Assembly (NCBI GenBank): GCA_015227615.1
Contig: JAALGZ010000001.1
Location: 1,550,001-1,614,000, forward strand
DNA: 64,000 nt
Reading direction: 5' to 3'
Source: Labyrinthula sp. Ha
Lineage: Eukaryota; Sar; Bigyra; Labyrinthulida; Labyrinthulaceae
Numbering within the stretch: the stretch's first letter is position 1; every line of letters begins with the position of its first letter. This document shows, in pieces, positions 32,586 to 44,450 of this stretch. The translations under genes and the position numbers were made by a program. The notes under the pieces were generated by a model. That model was not told the DNA's origin and searched no databases. It was given only the letters and a program-made list of their open reading frames with translations.

Positions 32586-35500
32586 AGAAACTGCTTTAGC
32601 TGAAGCATATATACCCATACAGGTAATATATAAAATGTTTTACTGAGGATTAACAACTTAACCTTAGATTTTTTCTTGTACATTCTTATGAATATCTAGT
32701 ATTGAAAACCATGTTCATTGGTATGTTGTTTAAAGTTGATGGATGTGATGTTATTTTTGTTTTAAATTGCGGTTGATATTCCTTATGAAAATTTCTTTTA
32801 AGATGTAAAAGGTTGAATAACTGTTTACTACATGTTATATTCTATTTATGAAGCGAAATGTAATTATCTTTGCATTTACCTGTGAACAGAACTTGAACTG
32901 TAAGGCAGTAGTATGGCTCCTGTGAATCTGATTGTTTAGTCCTCAGAAGGTAACAGTAATATTAATCCCATTATAGTGGAAGAAGTTGGTGCAAACTTAA
33001 TAAAAGAATCATTCTTCTATCAGTTGCATTAAGACCTGGGTTTATTACATCCGATGCGATAAATGTTGATATAATTTAGATATTACCATTGTTTTTATTT
33101 TGCATACTAAGTTTAATATACAAATTCATTATTTGAGTAACACCATTATATATCTTGAGCGCTAAAACATATAATGATAGTGCAGCTAGTGTTTTAACAA
33201 TGTTTTGACTAATTTACTTATGAAAGGTCTTATTTGGAAAGTCAACGGTATACACCTTTCATTCAAAGAAATTAATTAATATGTGATAGACATTTATGCT
33301 GATCTTTACGATTCCTCAATGAGATAGAAGGGATTCTACTGTATACATATCTGTTTAGAACTTACTCAATACGCTTATTATACATGGTTATGAAAGAACA
33401 TTGTATTGCCATGCTCTGATGCTTCAAGTAACACAGTGCGTTCTTATGCATTGGAAACACCATGGATCTTAATTCATTTAGTTATAGTAACCCTACAACC
33501 TCTGTTTACCTAAAACAGTATTTCCACTAATTTGAAACCAAGATGATATTATGTCTTATGTCATGTTTGTGTTCGTTTTTGTTCATTCATTTTCAGTTCT
33601 GCTGATGCAGTGTGTCTGTGCATAAACAAGTACATTCTTAACTAAGTACAGAGTCTGAAATATTACACTTGGCGTTGCCACTATCAGCTTTAAATAAGTA
33701 CTCGGGGGCATATCATCTCACTAGACCTTAGATCCCTGAAATACAACCTTATATCTTCTCGCGATTATTCTTATTCGGCGAATGTTAAATTATCTTATGT
33801 AGTCGAGCATTGAACTTAGGGAATGGGCCAAAATATTTTCTACATATGATCAAGTTTCATGTAAAATTAGCTTTTTCAACTGTTAACCGTGAAACTAAGC
33901 TCAACCTATCTGTATTTGTTAAATTAGTAGTTGACTTATTTCTGTAAAAAAGGTTATAGATGTATAGATGGTTAATTAAACTTTCAGTATCTTAGCTTAT
34001 TCTAGAGGTTAATCAGATATACGAGTCTTGAGAAATAACCTCCATGCCACAATAAAAATAAAAGGCAAAGTAGTAGTATTTGGATTTTTGTCTTGTTTAT
34101 GAATAAAAAGAATGAAAATAAAACAATATGATACTCGATTCGCAGGGACTAGGTCAAAATAATATATTAAGAAATGCTCTTACATATTTTATTTTATTTT
34201 GTTTATATAAGAATTGCAAATTTCTTAGTACTATAAAAACATGATGCAAGATTATAATTAATACATCTTATTTAATTTATAAATAAAGAGAGATTCTCAG
34301 TACAGAAAGATAACCGATTTATTATGTTCTCTATATCTTGCAAATGGTAGCATTGCTGATGAAATTTAACTGATAAGAATTTCCAGGGTATTATAGTTAC
34401 CTTGAATAGAAGGAGATTAATCCCTCTTTAATAGTTGAAATTTTAATATTGATTTGTTGTCCTCCCCTTCTTAATATCTAGCAACAAGTTTTGTTTGGAA
34501 ATGTATATGTACTGCGAAATAAGAATATTAACAGCTTTTCTTATCTGTTATGAAAGTAAGAAACCCTTTAAAAAACATACTAATACCCCATCTATATTTA
34601 TTAATTCAAATCCACTATGATTAGTGAAGGAATGGGCTCTTTTTCTCAGTCAAAGTGTAAAATATTTGACCATTTTCTTCGCTGTGTCGGGTTTTATATT
34701 CAAAAGTTTAACCGCCATGGTGTTATTAAGAGAAAATAAGATACCCAATTATTTAAAGCCACCGAACAGTTTTAAAATTCGATAAGTTTTATAGAGAAAT
34801 TGAGAGCTCGCGGTAATAAAGACACACGAACTCTTTAAAGATGGTGGTTTTCAAAGAGGCCAAACATTTCCTATAATCTAGCTCTTGGTCATTGAAACGA
34901 TGTCTTTGAGCCATGACCAAATGCAACATATATTATTTTTTTGGGAAGAATAATGGAAACTACAATTACATTGCGTAAAATATAAAAGTTTTGACATAAC
35001 CATTATATTACTTAGTAGCTAGACAACTTATAGAAAACTTTAAGCAGTACATAACCACATCGGTTAGTGAATGCATTGTTACCGCCGGAATGCAAACCAA
35101 CATAGCTAATGAAATCACTTATTTCCTGTTCGATTTTCCACTTGTTTAAGTATCATCATACTAAATCCATTTGTTTCTGATAAAGAGATCGTAAATTTTG
35201 CATACTGTAAAAGAGTATCTATCAAAAATTTGGGAACGGGTATGAAGCGAATGTTCTGACCATTTAAAAATAAGTTAATGATGAAAATTTTCTTAAAAAA
35301 AATAATTTATAATTTTGATAATCCTATTTATTTGTTGAGATGTTGTTATTGCTTACAATTTTTGGTAGAAAAAAACAGGATCTATGATTTTGTGCTTGAT
35401 GAATTCCAAGCCACGAGACTTAGGTTATCATTATCTGAGCTATAAATATATTTAAAATTTCATGCAAAGAGTAAAATCAGACCAAAGTTAATGGGGCAGA

Positions 35501-36576
35501 TTTAAATTGTATGTTTAATGATTTTCTTGATTATATAATGTGTGCATATTAATCAATTATCATGATGGTATCACTTAGTATAGTGATAATAGTGAATATA
35601 TATGATATGGGAAATTAGAGCATGACTAATATTGCTACAAAATCATAACTATAAACCAAAATCAAGGAGGAAATAATAATTTAAGGCTAAACAATAATAA
35701 AGTAATGACTTGATACGAGCAAGAAGAGTTAGAATCATACCATCTAAGTAAATTTCAAGACCTAAATTAATTATTAAGGGACTTGCTAGTCACTTCCAAA
35801 ACCTCAATTGAGCATTTCAGTATCGGATTGAACTGTGTGTGTCACTGGAGATAACTTGAATAATATTGGCTTAGGTCCTAACATTTCTTTTAGTTTGTTC
35901 GCCTGATTTTTGGGTATCTGACTGTTCAATAAGTCATTCCGAGAAGATAAGAATGCCGAATTGCAATTTCCGAGCTTCAATACTATATTACCGCAATGTT
36001 AAAAATAACAGAAGATCTAGGGAAAAAAATTTTTGACTCTGGAGTCATTGACTTCATTTTTCTGATTGGCCGGAATTTGAAATTCCTCAAAATCAAAACT
36101 CAAAATAAATGCAATCAAACCAATAAAACAGTAAAACTTCATCAAGATTGTGAAAGCACAATGTTCAGGCACAAGAGAAGATGAAATGACAATGAAAGTT
36201 CGATCAAGTTAATGTGTCCCTATTATTGCATGTATTCAATCAAAAGTTATACATTTTTTAGGTTACTCAAACATTTTCAAGTTAGATGTTCCTATGTTTA
36301 AAAGATAAAGTAGAAAGCTGAAGAAGTTCCACTTGAGTTTAGTTTATATTTATATATGAAAGAAAAGGAAAGCTCAACACGTTTAATATTACTGAAAGTT
36401 CAAAAAAAGGTATATCATTTTCAAAATGTTTGCTTAATTAATTTAACTTTGAAAAGGGATGGGGTTTGGGTTGAGCGTTTGGAAAAAAGTATATATGGAT
36501 AAAGTTCAAGTCAAGGGTTCAAGGAAAATATGAGTTGATTAGTTTATAATTTTTTTTACCTCAAGTTTAGATGTCA

Positions 36577-38460
36577 TTAATTTTCTTCAACCCCAATCTT
36601 ATATATTCTTTTTCTTTTGGCTAGTGATTTGATGTTTAAAGTTGATTCTAAGTTCACTGCTGTTTCTTGACTTAGATCTGTTTTTTCTTCAAGCTCTGGT
36701 TCAAAGAGAACGCCATCCGGATCATTGCGAAGTGACTTACGCATCATTCTAATGGCTGCAAAAGTCTTACGTCAACCTTCGTTTGTATGAGATGCATCGG
36801 TACACAGGAACTTAGCTTCAGCCAGCATATTGTGATATTTACTTGAAGGTTTGACTGGTGCTTTGAAGTTTTTCAGGTCTGGAACTTGGACTCTAAACTC
36901 CATCGTCATCTGTTTTATTGTTTGAAGCCTGCCCAATGTTGTTAAATATCTCTTGTACAAATGATGTTTACGATAGTTCCACCTAGACAACAAATACTTT
37001 GGATTAATAAAATCTAGACCAAGTCGGGCACATATCCTTGCAAAATGTCTACATGGCAAATGCATATTTGTCCACACTGAACATGTGCATCATGGAAACT
37101 TTGAGCCGTTCTTCTCAATTAGTTTTATGATGAAATTTCTTTCCTGGTTCTCATACTTTACTTCAAACTCAACATCAGATTTATACATTCGGATATAGGT
37201 ACAATACATATCCCTACCCTCATTTTTCAGAAAACTCTCAATTTCAGATGAAAGTTTAGCATCAGATGTTATTAATGACCTTAGTTTCTGGATAGCGCGA
37301 TTGACATATTTATGAACAAGGCCATCATGATAATTTACAACCTCATCCAACGTCCATTTCAGTTGAGGTTTTCTCAAGATGCTCCTACTTTTGAAACTAC
37401 TATGCATAGATTCAACTCTTTGTGTAGCTTTGTCGCTAAAAGTTAAGCTTATTTGTGTGAAAGTATAACAAACGGAGTCTTTTTCTTTAATTAATTTTTT
37501 TAAGAAATCTTGTTGAGGTGGGTTTTGGTGACATTTGAGCAGGGTTTCAGCAAAAGTTACGAGTGTAGATGGTGGAGTGAATGTTTTGCACAAGATTCTA
37601 TTTTTGCTTGCCCTGAAATATGAAAAATCTTCGCCAGACAAAGACTTGCAACACGAAGATAAATTGGCAAGCAAATGCTTCAGTCATTGAATGTGAGTAG
37701 AGTGAAGCTCCCTAGCAGCTTTTGCAAGTGACCTAGATCCATCGCTCATGATCAGCTTGGCACGTGCAAGAGCAAGAAATCTCAAACCTTTTACCACGTC
37801 AAAGCTGTTCTCTGTTTCCATGAAGCTACATCCAAAGAAAATGGACCTGAAGAAGTAATCGACACCTACTGCCATCATTACTAACATTTTCTAGCGGGAG
37901 ATGTCGTGGGCTGTATCAATCTGGATACAGTCGCTGTAGATGGATCCTAGTGGTTTCTGTTCTTTTTCCTGAAATCTTAATCCCCGAAGCTGTGCCTTGT
38001 CCTGCACAGATCTATTAAAGTAGAGTTCGAATTTTCCATCTCTGGCTTGACAGCGCTGACCAAGTTGAACCAATACCTTCATATGATTGTCTCCTGAATC
38101 TTCTTTGTTGGATCTTGCTTTCATCATCTCACGTTTGATCAAAGTTTTGTCTTTGAAGATTCCTGGAAAACTTCTGTGAAGAGCTAATTCTGCTGCAGCA
38201 TTTGAAGTTTCAGCTCTACCCAATGTATGTAAAATTTCCAGTTCAGCTTCTGTTAAATCATTTAAGTACTTCTTCGCTGTTGAGAACCTTTTAAAATAAT
38301 GTCCAACGTGTTCTAGGTTAATTACTTGAAAGATGTAAGCGTTCTTCTTTAAATCAAACTAGAGATTAACCTCAAAAGTGCAATTATTCGAGCTATTACA
38401 AACAATTTTACATCATCGTAAATTAGCTACTTTAATTCCATATTTTTCCTTTGATTATGA
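36577..38460 (-). mobile_element. MULE (Mutator-like) DNA transposon, broken transposase
   Basis: One minus-strand frame runs from about 38460 to a TAA at 36579-36577 and is interrupted only by in-frame stops (38415-38413, 38361-38359, 37893-37891, 37686-37684, 37092-37090, 36774-36772: TGA or TAG). The frame stays in register throughout, so there are no indels. N-terminal Cys/His finger: CNSSNNCTFEV followed by HVGHYF. DDE core: QIDTAHDISR, VGVDYFFRSIFFGCSF, IMSDGSRSLAKAARE, QRVESMHSSFK. SWIM finger: CTC followed by LPCRHFA. This order is typical of MULE transposases. Clear terminal inverted repeats were not found by eye. It has plainly lost function but decayed by substitution only. Confidence 0.85.
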
Positions 38461-38898
38461 CTTTGTGAAGTTGTGTGATGACCTCTTTCTAGTTTTAAAG
38501 CGTCCTGCAACTTAGTTCTTAAGTGTTTCCAGCATTTCTTCTACAGAGCTAGAGGTCTTTAAGATCCAACTGCAGTCTAAGTTAATTTTTTTCTGCTTTT
38601 GTTAATTTTTTTTGTCTTTTTCCTTCAAAATATTTTTTTTTCCTATGAATTTTTGTTAAATTTGTGTTTTTCTTCGTATCCTTTCAGTTCAAATTGTGAA
38701 TTTTTGTGCCCTTCAAATTCCTAGGCAAATTCCAATTCCGCACCTTAAAAATTTTCGCAAAGTATGAAATTTTGATTTCTGCGCACTCAAAATCCAGGCA
38801 AAGTATAGTTTTTTTTTCAAAAATTTTACCAATCAGATTCGAGTTGAGTCAATGATTCCGGAATCAAAAAGTTTTATCCCAAAGATCTAAATTAAACA
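38461..38898. other. spacer upstream of the BioD-like gene
   Basis: About 440 bases rich in T runs and TTCAAAATTT-like repeats, presumably the promoter and leader of the gene at 38899 and possibly the 5' end of the MULE. No defined element was recognised. Confidence 0.4.
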
Positions 38899-40095
38899 AT
38901 GATAAACTCATCTGGAATAATGGTTGCTGCTACTAAACAACATGTTGGAAAAACAACTTCTGCGTTAGCCTTATTTAGTGGATTACGAAAACGTTTTGGA
39001 CCATATCTAGGGTTCCAAAAACCAGTAGGACAAACACACGTCTTCGTTCAAGATACAGATCCCAGAACAGGAGAAAAAAAGGAAATTCTCAAAGTAGACA
39101 AGGATGTGCGTTTATTCAAGAAGTATTTCAACATCACAACCTGTCAATATAAAGATATGTCCCCTGTGGTCATCCCTAAAGGATATACTCGATCATATAT
39201 CGATGGAGAAATCACTGAAAAAGAACAAGTTGAAGCAATAGTTCAAGGCTATAAAAATATATCGGCAGAGAATAAATTCAGTGTTGTTGAAGGAACTGGT
39301 CATTGTGGAGTAGGAAGCATAGTAAGCATGGATAACGTGAAAGTTGCCAAGATGCTTAATCTAGACATGGTTCTCGTCGTAAATGGGGGCTTAGGGAGCG
39401 CATTTGACGAACTAGCGCTTAATCGGGCACTTTGTGTTGAAAATGATGTGAAAATCAAAGGAATTGTGATAAATAAAGTACGCCATGATAAAATTGATAT
39501 GATCAGTGAGTATTTTCCAAAAGCAATTAAAGCTCAAGGATGGGATTTTCCTGTTCTTGGAGTTGTTCCTGATCTAGATTATTTAGGAAGATGCACGATG
39601 GTTGACTATGAAGCATTGTTTAATCAAAAGCTTGTTTCCAAGACAACTTTTCCTGAAACTCGGTTGTGGCATTTTGATTCAACATCAGTAATCGCGATGG
39701 ATTTGAACGCGTTTTCAAGTAAATTTGATTTTTCACCTGTTGCAGAAATACGAAATCGAACACTTTATATTGTTCATTCTTCACGAAATGATATAATTCT
39801 TGCTTTTTTGATGCAGAAGAAGTTATTGAGTGAAAATTTAGCGAAAGAAACAGCTGCTTGGAGAGCTGGGTTAATTTTAACTGGAGATCGAGATACTTTT
39901 GGACCTAGTGATGGAGTTATGAAAGCTATTCAAGAACAACATCAACCTGTTTTGTTTAGTGGAAAAAGTACTTTAGATACTTTGACTGCTATAAATAATT
40001 ACACACCGAAGCTGAACGAAATTGATGTAAATCGAACTGCAGCTGCTATCGAACACTATGAAAAACATATTAATTTTGATCTCTTACTTGGTTAG
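38899..40095 (+). CDS. BioD-like P-loop (AAA_26) plus DRTGG-domain protein
   Basis: Complete 398-residue single-exon frame, ATG at 38899 to TAG. Residues 1-225 are a dethiobiotin-synthetase-type P-loop domain: Walker A region AATKQHVGKTT (residues 10-20), then VEGTGHCGVGS (~130-141) and NLDMVLVVNGGLGSAFDE. Residues ~255-365 match the DRTGG fold (IVHSSRNDIILAFLM, GLILTGDRDTFGPSD). The same pair forms the N-terminal regulatory part of long bacterial phosphotransacetylases, but no acetyltransferase domain follows here. Stand-alone AAA_26-DRTGG proteins exist in bacteria and some protists and fungi; their substrate is unclear. The neighbouring gene on the minus strand ends 75 bases downstream (convergent). 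A true dethiobiotin synthetase is less likely because of the DRTGG half. Confidence 0.85.
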   Translation: MINSSGIMVAATKQHVGKTTSALALFSGLRKRFGPYLGFQKPVGQTHVFVQDTDPRTGEKKEILKVDKDVRLFKKYFNITTCQYKDMSPVVIPKGYTRSYIDGEITEKEQVEAIVQGYKNISAENKFSVVEGTGHCGVGSIVSMDNVKVAKMLNLDMVLVVNGGLGSAFDELALNRALCVENDVKIKGIVINKVRHDKIDMISEYFPKAIKAQGWDFPVLGVVPDLDYLGRCTMVDYEALFNQKLVSKTTFPETRLWHFDSTSVIAMDLNAFSSKFDFSPVAEIRNRTLYIVHSSRNDIILAFLMQKKLLSENLAKETAAWRAGLILTGDRDTFGPSDGVMKAIQEQHQPVLFSGKSTLDTLTAINNYTPKLNEIDVNRTAAAIEHYEKHINFDLLLG

Positions 40096-40170
40096 ATTCA
40101 GAGGTTTCTTTTTTTCCTGTTCCTGATTTTTATAAGATAACAAAGCATAGTTAAAACTAAAATATCCCAC

Positions 40171-41382
40171 TTAGAAATCAAAACCGAGTAAACAATTAAT
40201 GTCTTCACTAGGAATATAATAAGCAACCTCTAAGACATTGTGTTCATTAGATCGTTCTCTGTGAAAGCTAATAAAAAAAGGATCAGGTAAATCCTTTCCA
40301 TCAGAGTCGCAACAATACCACTGTGATAGTTGTTCTCCAAGAAGTTCCTCCTCAAGCAGAAAAAAATCTAACTCTTCCAAACTACAACTTCTCCAAGTAT
40401 ACGGTTCTGCAAAGCGCTTTCCAATATATTGGTTGTTTGAAACTTGATTTGATATTTGTTTTATGATATTTTCACATTCAGATTTTATGTAACTTTTTAT
40501 ACGTATTGAAAAATCTGGAATATCTTCAATACTAAATAGAACATACTTCAAAGCATTTGATTTTTGAACAACTTTGAAACACGAATACATGAAGGGTAAA
40601 AACGAAGCTCTATCGTTTTTTTGAAAAGTTACGTCTAAAACTAGTTTTTTCAAGTATTTTACCAGATCACATTTGCAAAAATTTAATAAATGTTTCACAT
40701 TTATTAAACTTATTCCTTTATATCTCAAAATAAGTTGTTGTGGAACTTTATATTCAGAAAGAGAAGCTGGAATATTCAATTTATATCCCATTTCAAACAT
40801 ATAATTCGGAATTAATGTGTCAAAATACTTTGGATTGAATACATATTTCCAAGTTAAACAAAGGTTTCTCATAGAAGAAGATTCTTCTATTCCAGCTATA
40901 AAAAACAGGGGACTAGTATTATCACTTTTTTCCGGGAGATTAAATATTTCATATAAAAGTTCAACTTTATTTAAATCAGATTCGTCATTAAATTTTAATG
41001 AGTTTCTATATTGCCGTATATTCTTATTATTTCTTTTGAGAACCTTTCCGACCTCCAGCATTGAATCCAGTGTAAAGTCAGACATAAACTCAACTTGGGT
41101 CAGGTTCTGAAAATGTATCAATTTATGAATAGCTTGAAAAAATACTTTACATTTACTATTTTTATTTCCTGTAATTAAATGAACTGTTTTTAATACGCTA
41201 CGTTTTTTTAATGCTTCTTCAAATCCTTGATTCTGTTCGTGGTTAAAGGTGCTACTTACCTCAAAACAGACAGAAAGAACTTGATAATTTGTTTTCCATA
41301 GTACATACTCTTCTTTTTTCAAATTCTTTTCTTTTCTTAATATGGGAAAGTACTTTTTAAGTATCTTTTTATTTAGCTTAAT
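40171..41382 (-). CDS. leucine-rich orphan protein 2 (start codon not seen)
   Basis: The open frame runs from just after a TAA at 41385-41383 to TAA at 40171, about 403 codons, with no ATG in the first ~100. A TTG at 41322 is the nearest alternative start. The segment upstream of it (ILKKYFPILRKEKNLKKEEY) still matches the N-terminus of the paralogue at 28435-29577 (RIFQNQRREIALKHKQ), so coding similarity reaches past 41322. Either the ATG is lost (recent pseudogene), or a short upstream exon supplies it. Irregular leucine-rich units (FQNLTQVEFMSDFTLDSML, CDLVKYLKKLVLDVTF, ALKYVLFSIEDIPDFSI) resemble LRR-type repeats. The C-terminus is acidic (LDFFLLEEELLGEQLSQW). No other domain was recognised. 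Confidence 0.6.
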   Translation of the reverse strand: MKLNKKILKKYFPILRKEKNLKKEEYVLWKTNYQVLSVCFEVSSTFNHEQNQGFEEALKKRSVLKTVHLITGNKNSKCKVFFQAIHKLIHFQNLTQVEFMSDFTLDSMLEVGKVLKRNNKNIRQYRNSLKFNDESDLNKVELLYEIFNLPEKSDNTSPLFFIAGIEESSSMRNLCLTWKYVFNPKYFDTLIPNYMFEMGYKLNIPASLSEYKVPQQLILRYKGISLINVKHLLNFCKCDLVKYLKKLVLDVTFQKNDRASFLPFMYSCFKVVQKSNALKYVLFSIEDIPDFSIRIKSYIKSECENIIKQISNQVSNNQYIGKRFAEPYTWRSCSLEELDFFLLEEELLGEQLSQWYCCDSDGKDLPDPFFISFHRERSNEHNVLEVAYYIPSEDINCLLGFDF

Positions 41383-42060
41383 TTATTCTTTTTCTTTGTG
41401 TTTATTTGGAACTGTAGAGATACGATATGAATTTTTTTGGTATTATTTACATCTATAAATATTGCTTGTTAGATAAACGATACAATATAAGAATATCAGC
41501 TATTGATAAAATATTTTGGGAAATTTATGTGTTTATAAGATATAGTTTAAATACTATACAAAATATTCAAATTGATTCCTAATGAAGACCTATATACTTG
41601 CACTACCCGCCTTGTTTTACAAAGAGACATTATTAACTCGTTCAGTCGCTTTAGTATTTCTTGCTAAACCTTAATTCAATAGAATGTACTGCTATCATAC
41701 TTTGTTATTGCCTATTGAAGTCTTGGTTACATCTACATGCTGGATCTAACAGCTTTTTCGATTTTGCTCGTGTTAGATTCAGCATGCTACTGACTGCTAG
41801 CCTATGAAGGAGTCTGAGTTTGTATCTCAACTAATTTAAAACTTTCATGTTTTGTGATGTAGTCTTATTACCTACCTTAACTGCTCAAGATAATATTCAG
41901 CGGGTTAACTATCGATTTGGCATGTACTACCCTTACTATAATTATCCAATCAGATATCAAGAATAGTAGTATGTTTTCTTTCAGGCAAGGAAAAAAATTT
42001 ATCATACGTTCTGCTTAAGTACACCATAGTTACTCATTTGCCAAGAGATTTTACGATTAC
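41383..42060. other. intergenic, nothing recognised
   Basis: About 680 bases of AT-rich spacer between the second leucine-rich gene and element B. It ends in TTAC, the left copy of element B's target-site duplication. Confidence 0.5.
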
Positions 42061-42250
42061 TGTCCTCACGCACACCAAACAGTTTCGTTGTGGCCTCGTA
42101 TTTGGAACACTTTAGTTATACGTTCCTGATATTTACCTTTGTAATATATAACTGATATATCGTATGTGAGTTTGAAATACAGTATACTTAATCGTTAATA
42201 ACCTAATCTATACATTCACAAAGTTTGAAAGGTCCTTAAGGAGAACGACA
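42061..42250 (+). repeat. 5' LTR of element B
   Basis: 190 bp, TGTCCTCA...GAACGACA, with canonical TG...CA ends; TTAC precedes it. Confidence 0.92.
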
Positions 42251-42262
42251 AATCTCGAGATT
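42251..42262. other. 12-bp perfect palindrome immediately after the 5' LTR of element B
   Basis: AATCTCGAGATT is its own reverse complement and occupies the usual primer-binding position. The gag ATG follows only 7 bases later (42270), leaving no room for a conventional long leader or a TGG-type primer site. Confidence 0.8.
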
Positions 42263-42269
42263 AGTCACT

Positions 42270-44070
42270 ATGAGTCAGACTAGTGATGCAAATCATGAAC
42301 AAATTACAGAACAGAAAGACAAAGAGCCAGATTCGCAGGCATTTCAAACAGATCCAGTACAATCGGAAGCTTCAGAAACACCTACCTCTTCTAGGGCGAG
42401 GGGACGCAAATCACCAGGAAAAAAGGGCAAGAAGGGTCCAAGGAGTCCAGTGGCAAGGGGAATACAGACCCGGGGGACGTCTAAAGACTCGCTGCTGACG
42501 GCCCAAGATTTAGATGAGCTCAAGAAGAAGAGAAGGGAAGATAGCAGAATGTCCACGTGGAACGCCAGATTGGAGGCATTGGATAGTTTAGCGAAGCAGT
42601 TCGAGAACCAAAAGGAAATACTGGAAAGCCTGCAAAGGACCACGGTGGAAACTCAGGAGCTGCAACAGGAGCTGGCCAAGAAGATCATGGACGTCCTGGC
42701 AAATAACGCTAAAGCGAGCACCAATCCAAATCAGCAACAGCAGGAGAACAAGCCTAAGAGGGACAGCGACCTAAGAGATGATAAAGAAACTATAGATTCG
42801 GAAAAAGAACAGCAGGAACGGGATAAACCAAGGGGCCAAGATAAATACACAGGAGACGAAACAGGTTCTCATATTAGTGCAGTTGAATCGCAGTTCTCGA
42901 ATAAAACGCGAACTTCCGTGATTCGTGGTTTCTCAGCTTGGTCCGAAACGGCCAGTACGTACGTTGATAAGGAATAAAAGAAGAAATCGCTGCAAAGAAT
43001 AGCTCCTCCAAGGGCACCAGATGAAGTTCACAACGGAGGAATACCTTCAGTGCATTTTGACCCTCCTGCGAAGCTTACCGAGTTAAAATACGAGAGCATA
43101 TCAAATTTCGTTCACGATTTCAACAACGTCAAGGTTAACGTCCCGGCAGTTAGTGCGTGTGGCTTATTGTCAAAAAATGTTGCAGATACGCTATATCTCA
43201 GCGGAGTACAAACAAATAGTTCAAATGCGATCTTAAGATATTTGCAGAGGCACTTGGCAGCTTTTGAGAGAATGTAAAAGAAAATAGCAGTCAAGAACCT
43301 TAAGCAGAAACTAACCTGGAATCAAAAGATCTAAACGAAATTGAACAGATATATTTTTTCTTCGACCAAGCGGCAAGACATTTACGTTTCTTGAACCAAG
43401 AGGAGGTAAACAAAAATCAGAAGAAGATATTGAAGCTGGTGGTCAATAAAATTCCGGACATTTTCGACGTTGATATCGACGAACTTGCTATTACAATGGA
43501 CGGATTAAATTTGGACAAGTTGAAGACTTATCTACTCAGCAGAAGTTTTGTGATCAATAAGAAGGAAGAGCCGATGCATAACAAGAAAAATAAGTTGAAA
43601 GGAATAAGACCCGTTCAAGACATGAAGGGGTTAAGACCCAAGGATAAATCCCTCCACCCAAGTTCGTCAGCAGGATCAAGTTGAGAAGGTTGGGAAATGA
43701 AGCTAGAACCATTGGTATTATGCTCAAGGAAAAGTCTTCTGGAGAGTTTATCAAAGTGAAGGGCTTGGCCGACACAGGAGCCGATAGAAATGTAAGTAGT
43801 GTTCAAGCAATGGAGCCTTACAAGGTGGAAGTGGAAGATCCCATCTTCATAAAAGAGATACAGTTGCCAGACAAGACGTTACGCAAGGTGACCAAGGTGA
43901 TTTCTGCGCATGTCAAGTTAACCCAGGCGGGGGACCAAGTGGATATAGGCGTACAGCGCTTCTTCTGCATCGATAATCCAGCCTGGGATGAAGTGATCCT
44001 TACGAAGAAAACACTGGATTATTTCAACATCACTTTAGATATAAAGGAGGCCAGAGTCAAGCAGAAGAGG
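42270..44070 (+). other. element B gag-protease region
   Basis: The gag part starts with a Ser/Pro/Lys-rich basic region (GRKSPGKKGKKGPRSP) and a coiled-coil-like stretch (NARLEALDSLAKQFENQKE). Unlike element A, I see no CCHC zinc knuckle. The retropepsin box GLADTGADRN lies near 43765, followed by the protease body. The region is broken in more than one place. Confidence 0.7.
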
Positions 44071-44089
44071 AAATAGGAAATAGGCAAGG

Positions 44090-44450
44090 AGTTGAAAGAA
44101 GCTCTGGGGCCCGTTATTCGAAACGCGAAGGCCCTACCAGAGCATAAAATACTTGTATTCGACGAGATCTCCAAAGCGGTAATGGACGGGGGGAAACTCA
44201 GGCTCTTGAATGCCGGGTGCACGCTGGTTCTGGTAAATGCAATAAGAAGTAACTGGCAGGAAGTTTTCTCTTTGTTTGGAGCGCTAAACCTCGAATACAT
44301 TGAGTCAATAATCTTTCTGGGAGGGGAGCAAAGCAAGGTGAAGTCACAGATTTTTCATATCTCCCACACGAGCTCAAGGTATCTTATATTCTGGAACAGC
44401 AAGTTTGATAAGAAAGTAATACGCAATCAAACCACTGCAGATGTTATTCA
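44090..44450 (+). other. element B unassigned domain between protease and reverse transcriptase
   Basis: About 120 residues with alternating hydrophobic strands and helices (ILVFDEISKAV, LRLLNAGCTLVLVNAIRS, YIESIIFLGG, SSRYLIFWNSKF), as in a small alpha/beta fold. Element A has no similar block at this place, only a charged linker. No family recognised. Confidence 0.4.

Larger units (their letters stand above)
29578..36576. other. gene-poor intergenic region
   Basis: About 7 kb with no convincing gene. It holds two AT-rich microsatellite blocks and one LTR-like remnant, listed separately. The frames at 32081-32434 and 32447-32683 (minus) are translations of the microsatellites. The short plus frame 35996-36184 has no motif. 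Confidence 0.55.

Noticed and set aside
32081-32683. Two minus-strand frames rich in Ile/Tyr repeats
   Set aside because: They are translations of AT and GA microsatellites.
36577-41382. Reassigned stop codons, suggested by in-frame TAG/TGA in the MULE
   Set aside because: Intact host genes in the window terminate at TAA, TAG and TGA (for example 40095 TAG, 11914 TGA, 28435 TAA), and long intact frames encode Gln, Arg and Trp normally.
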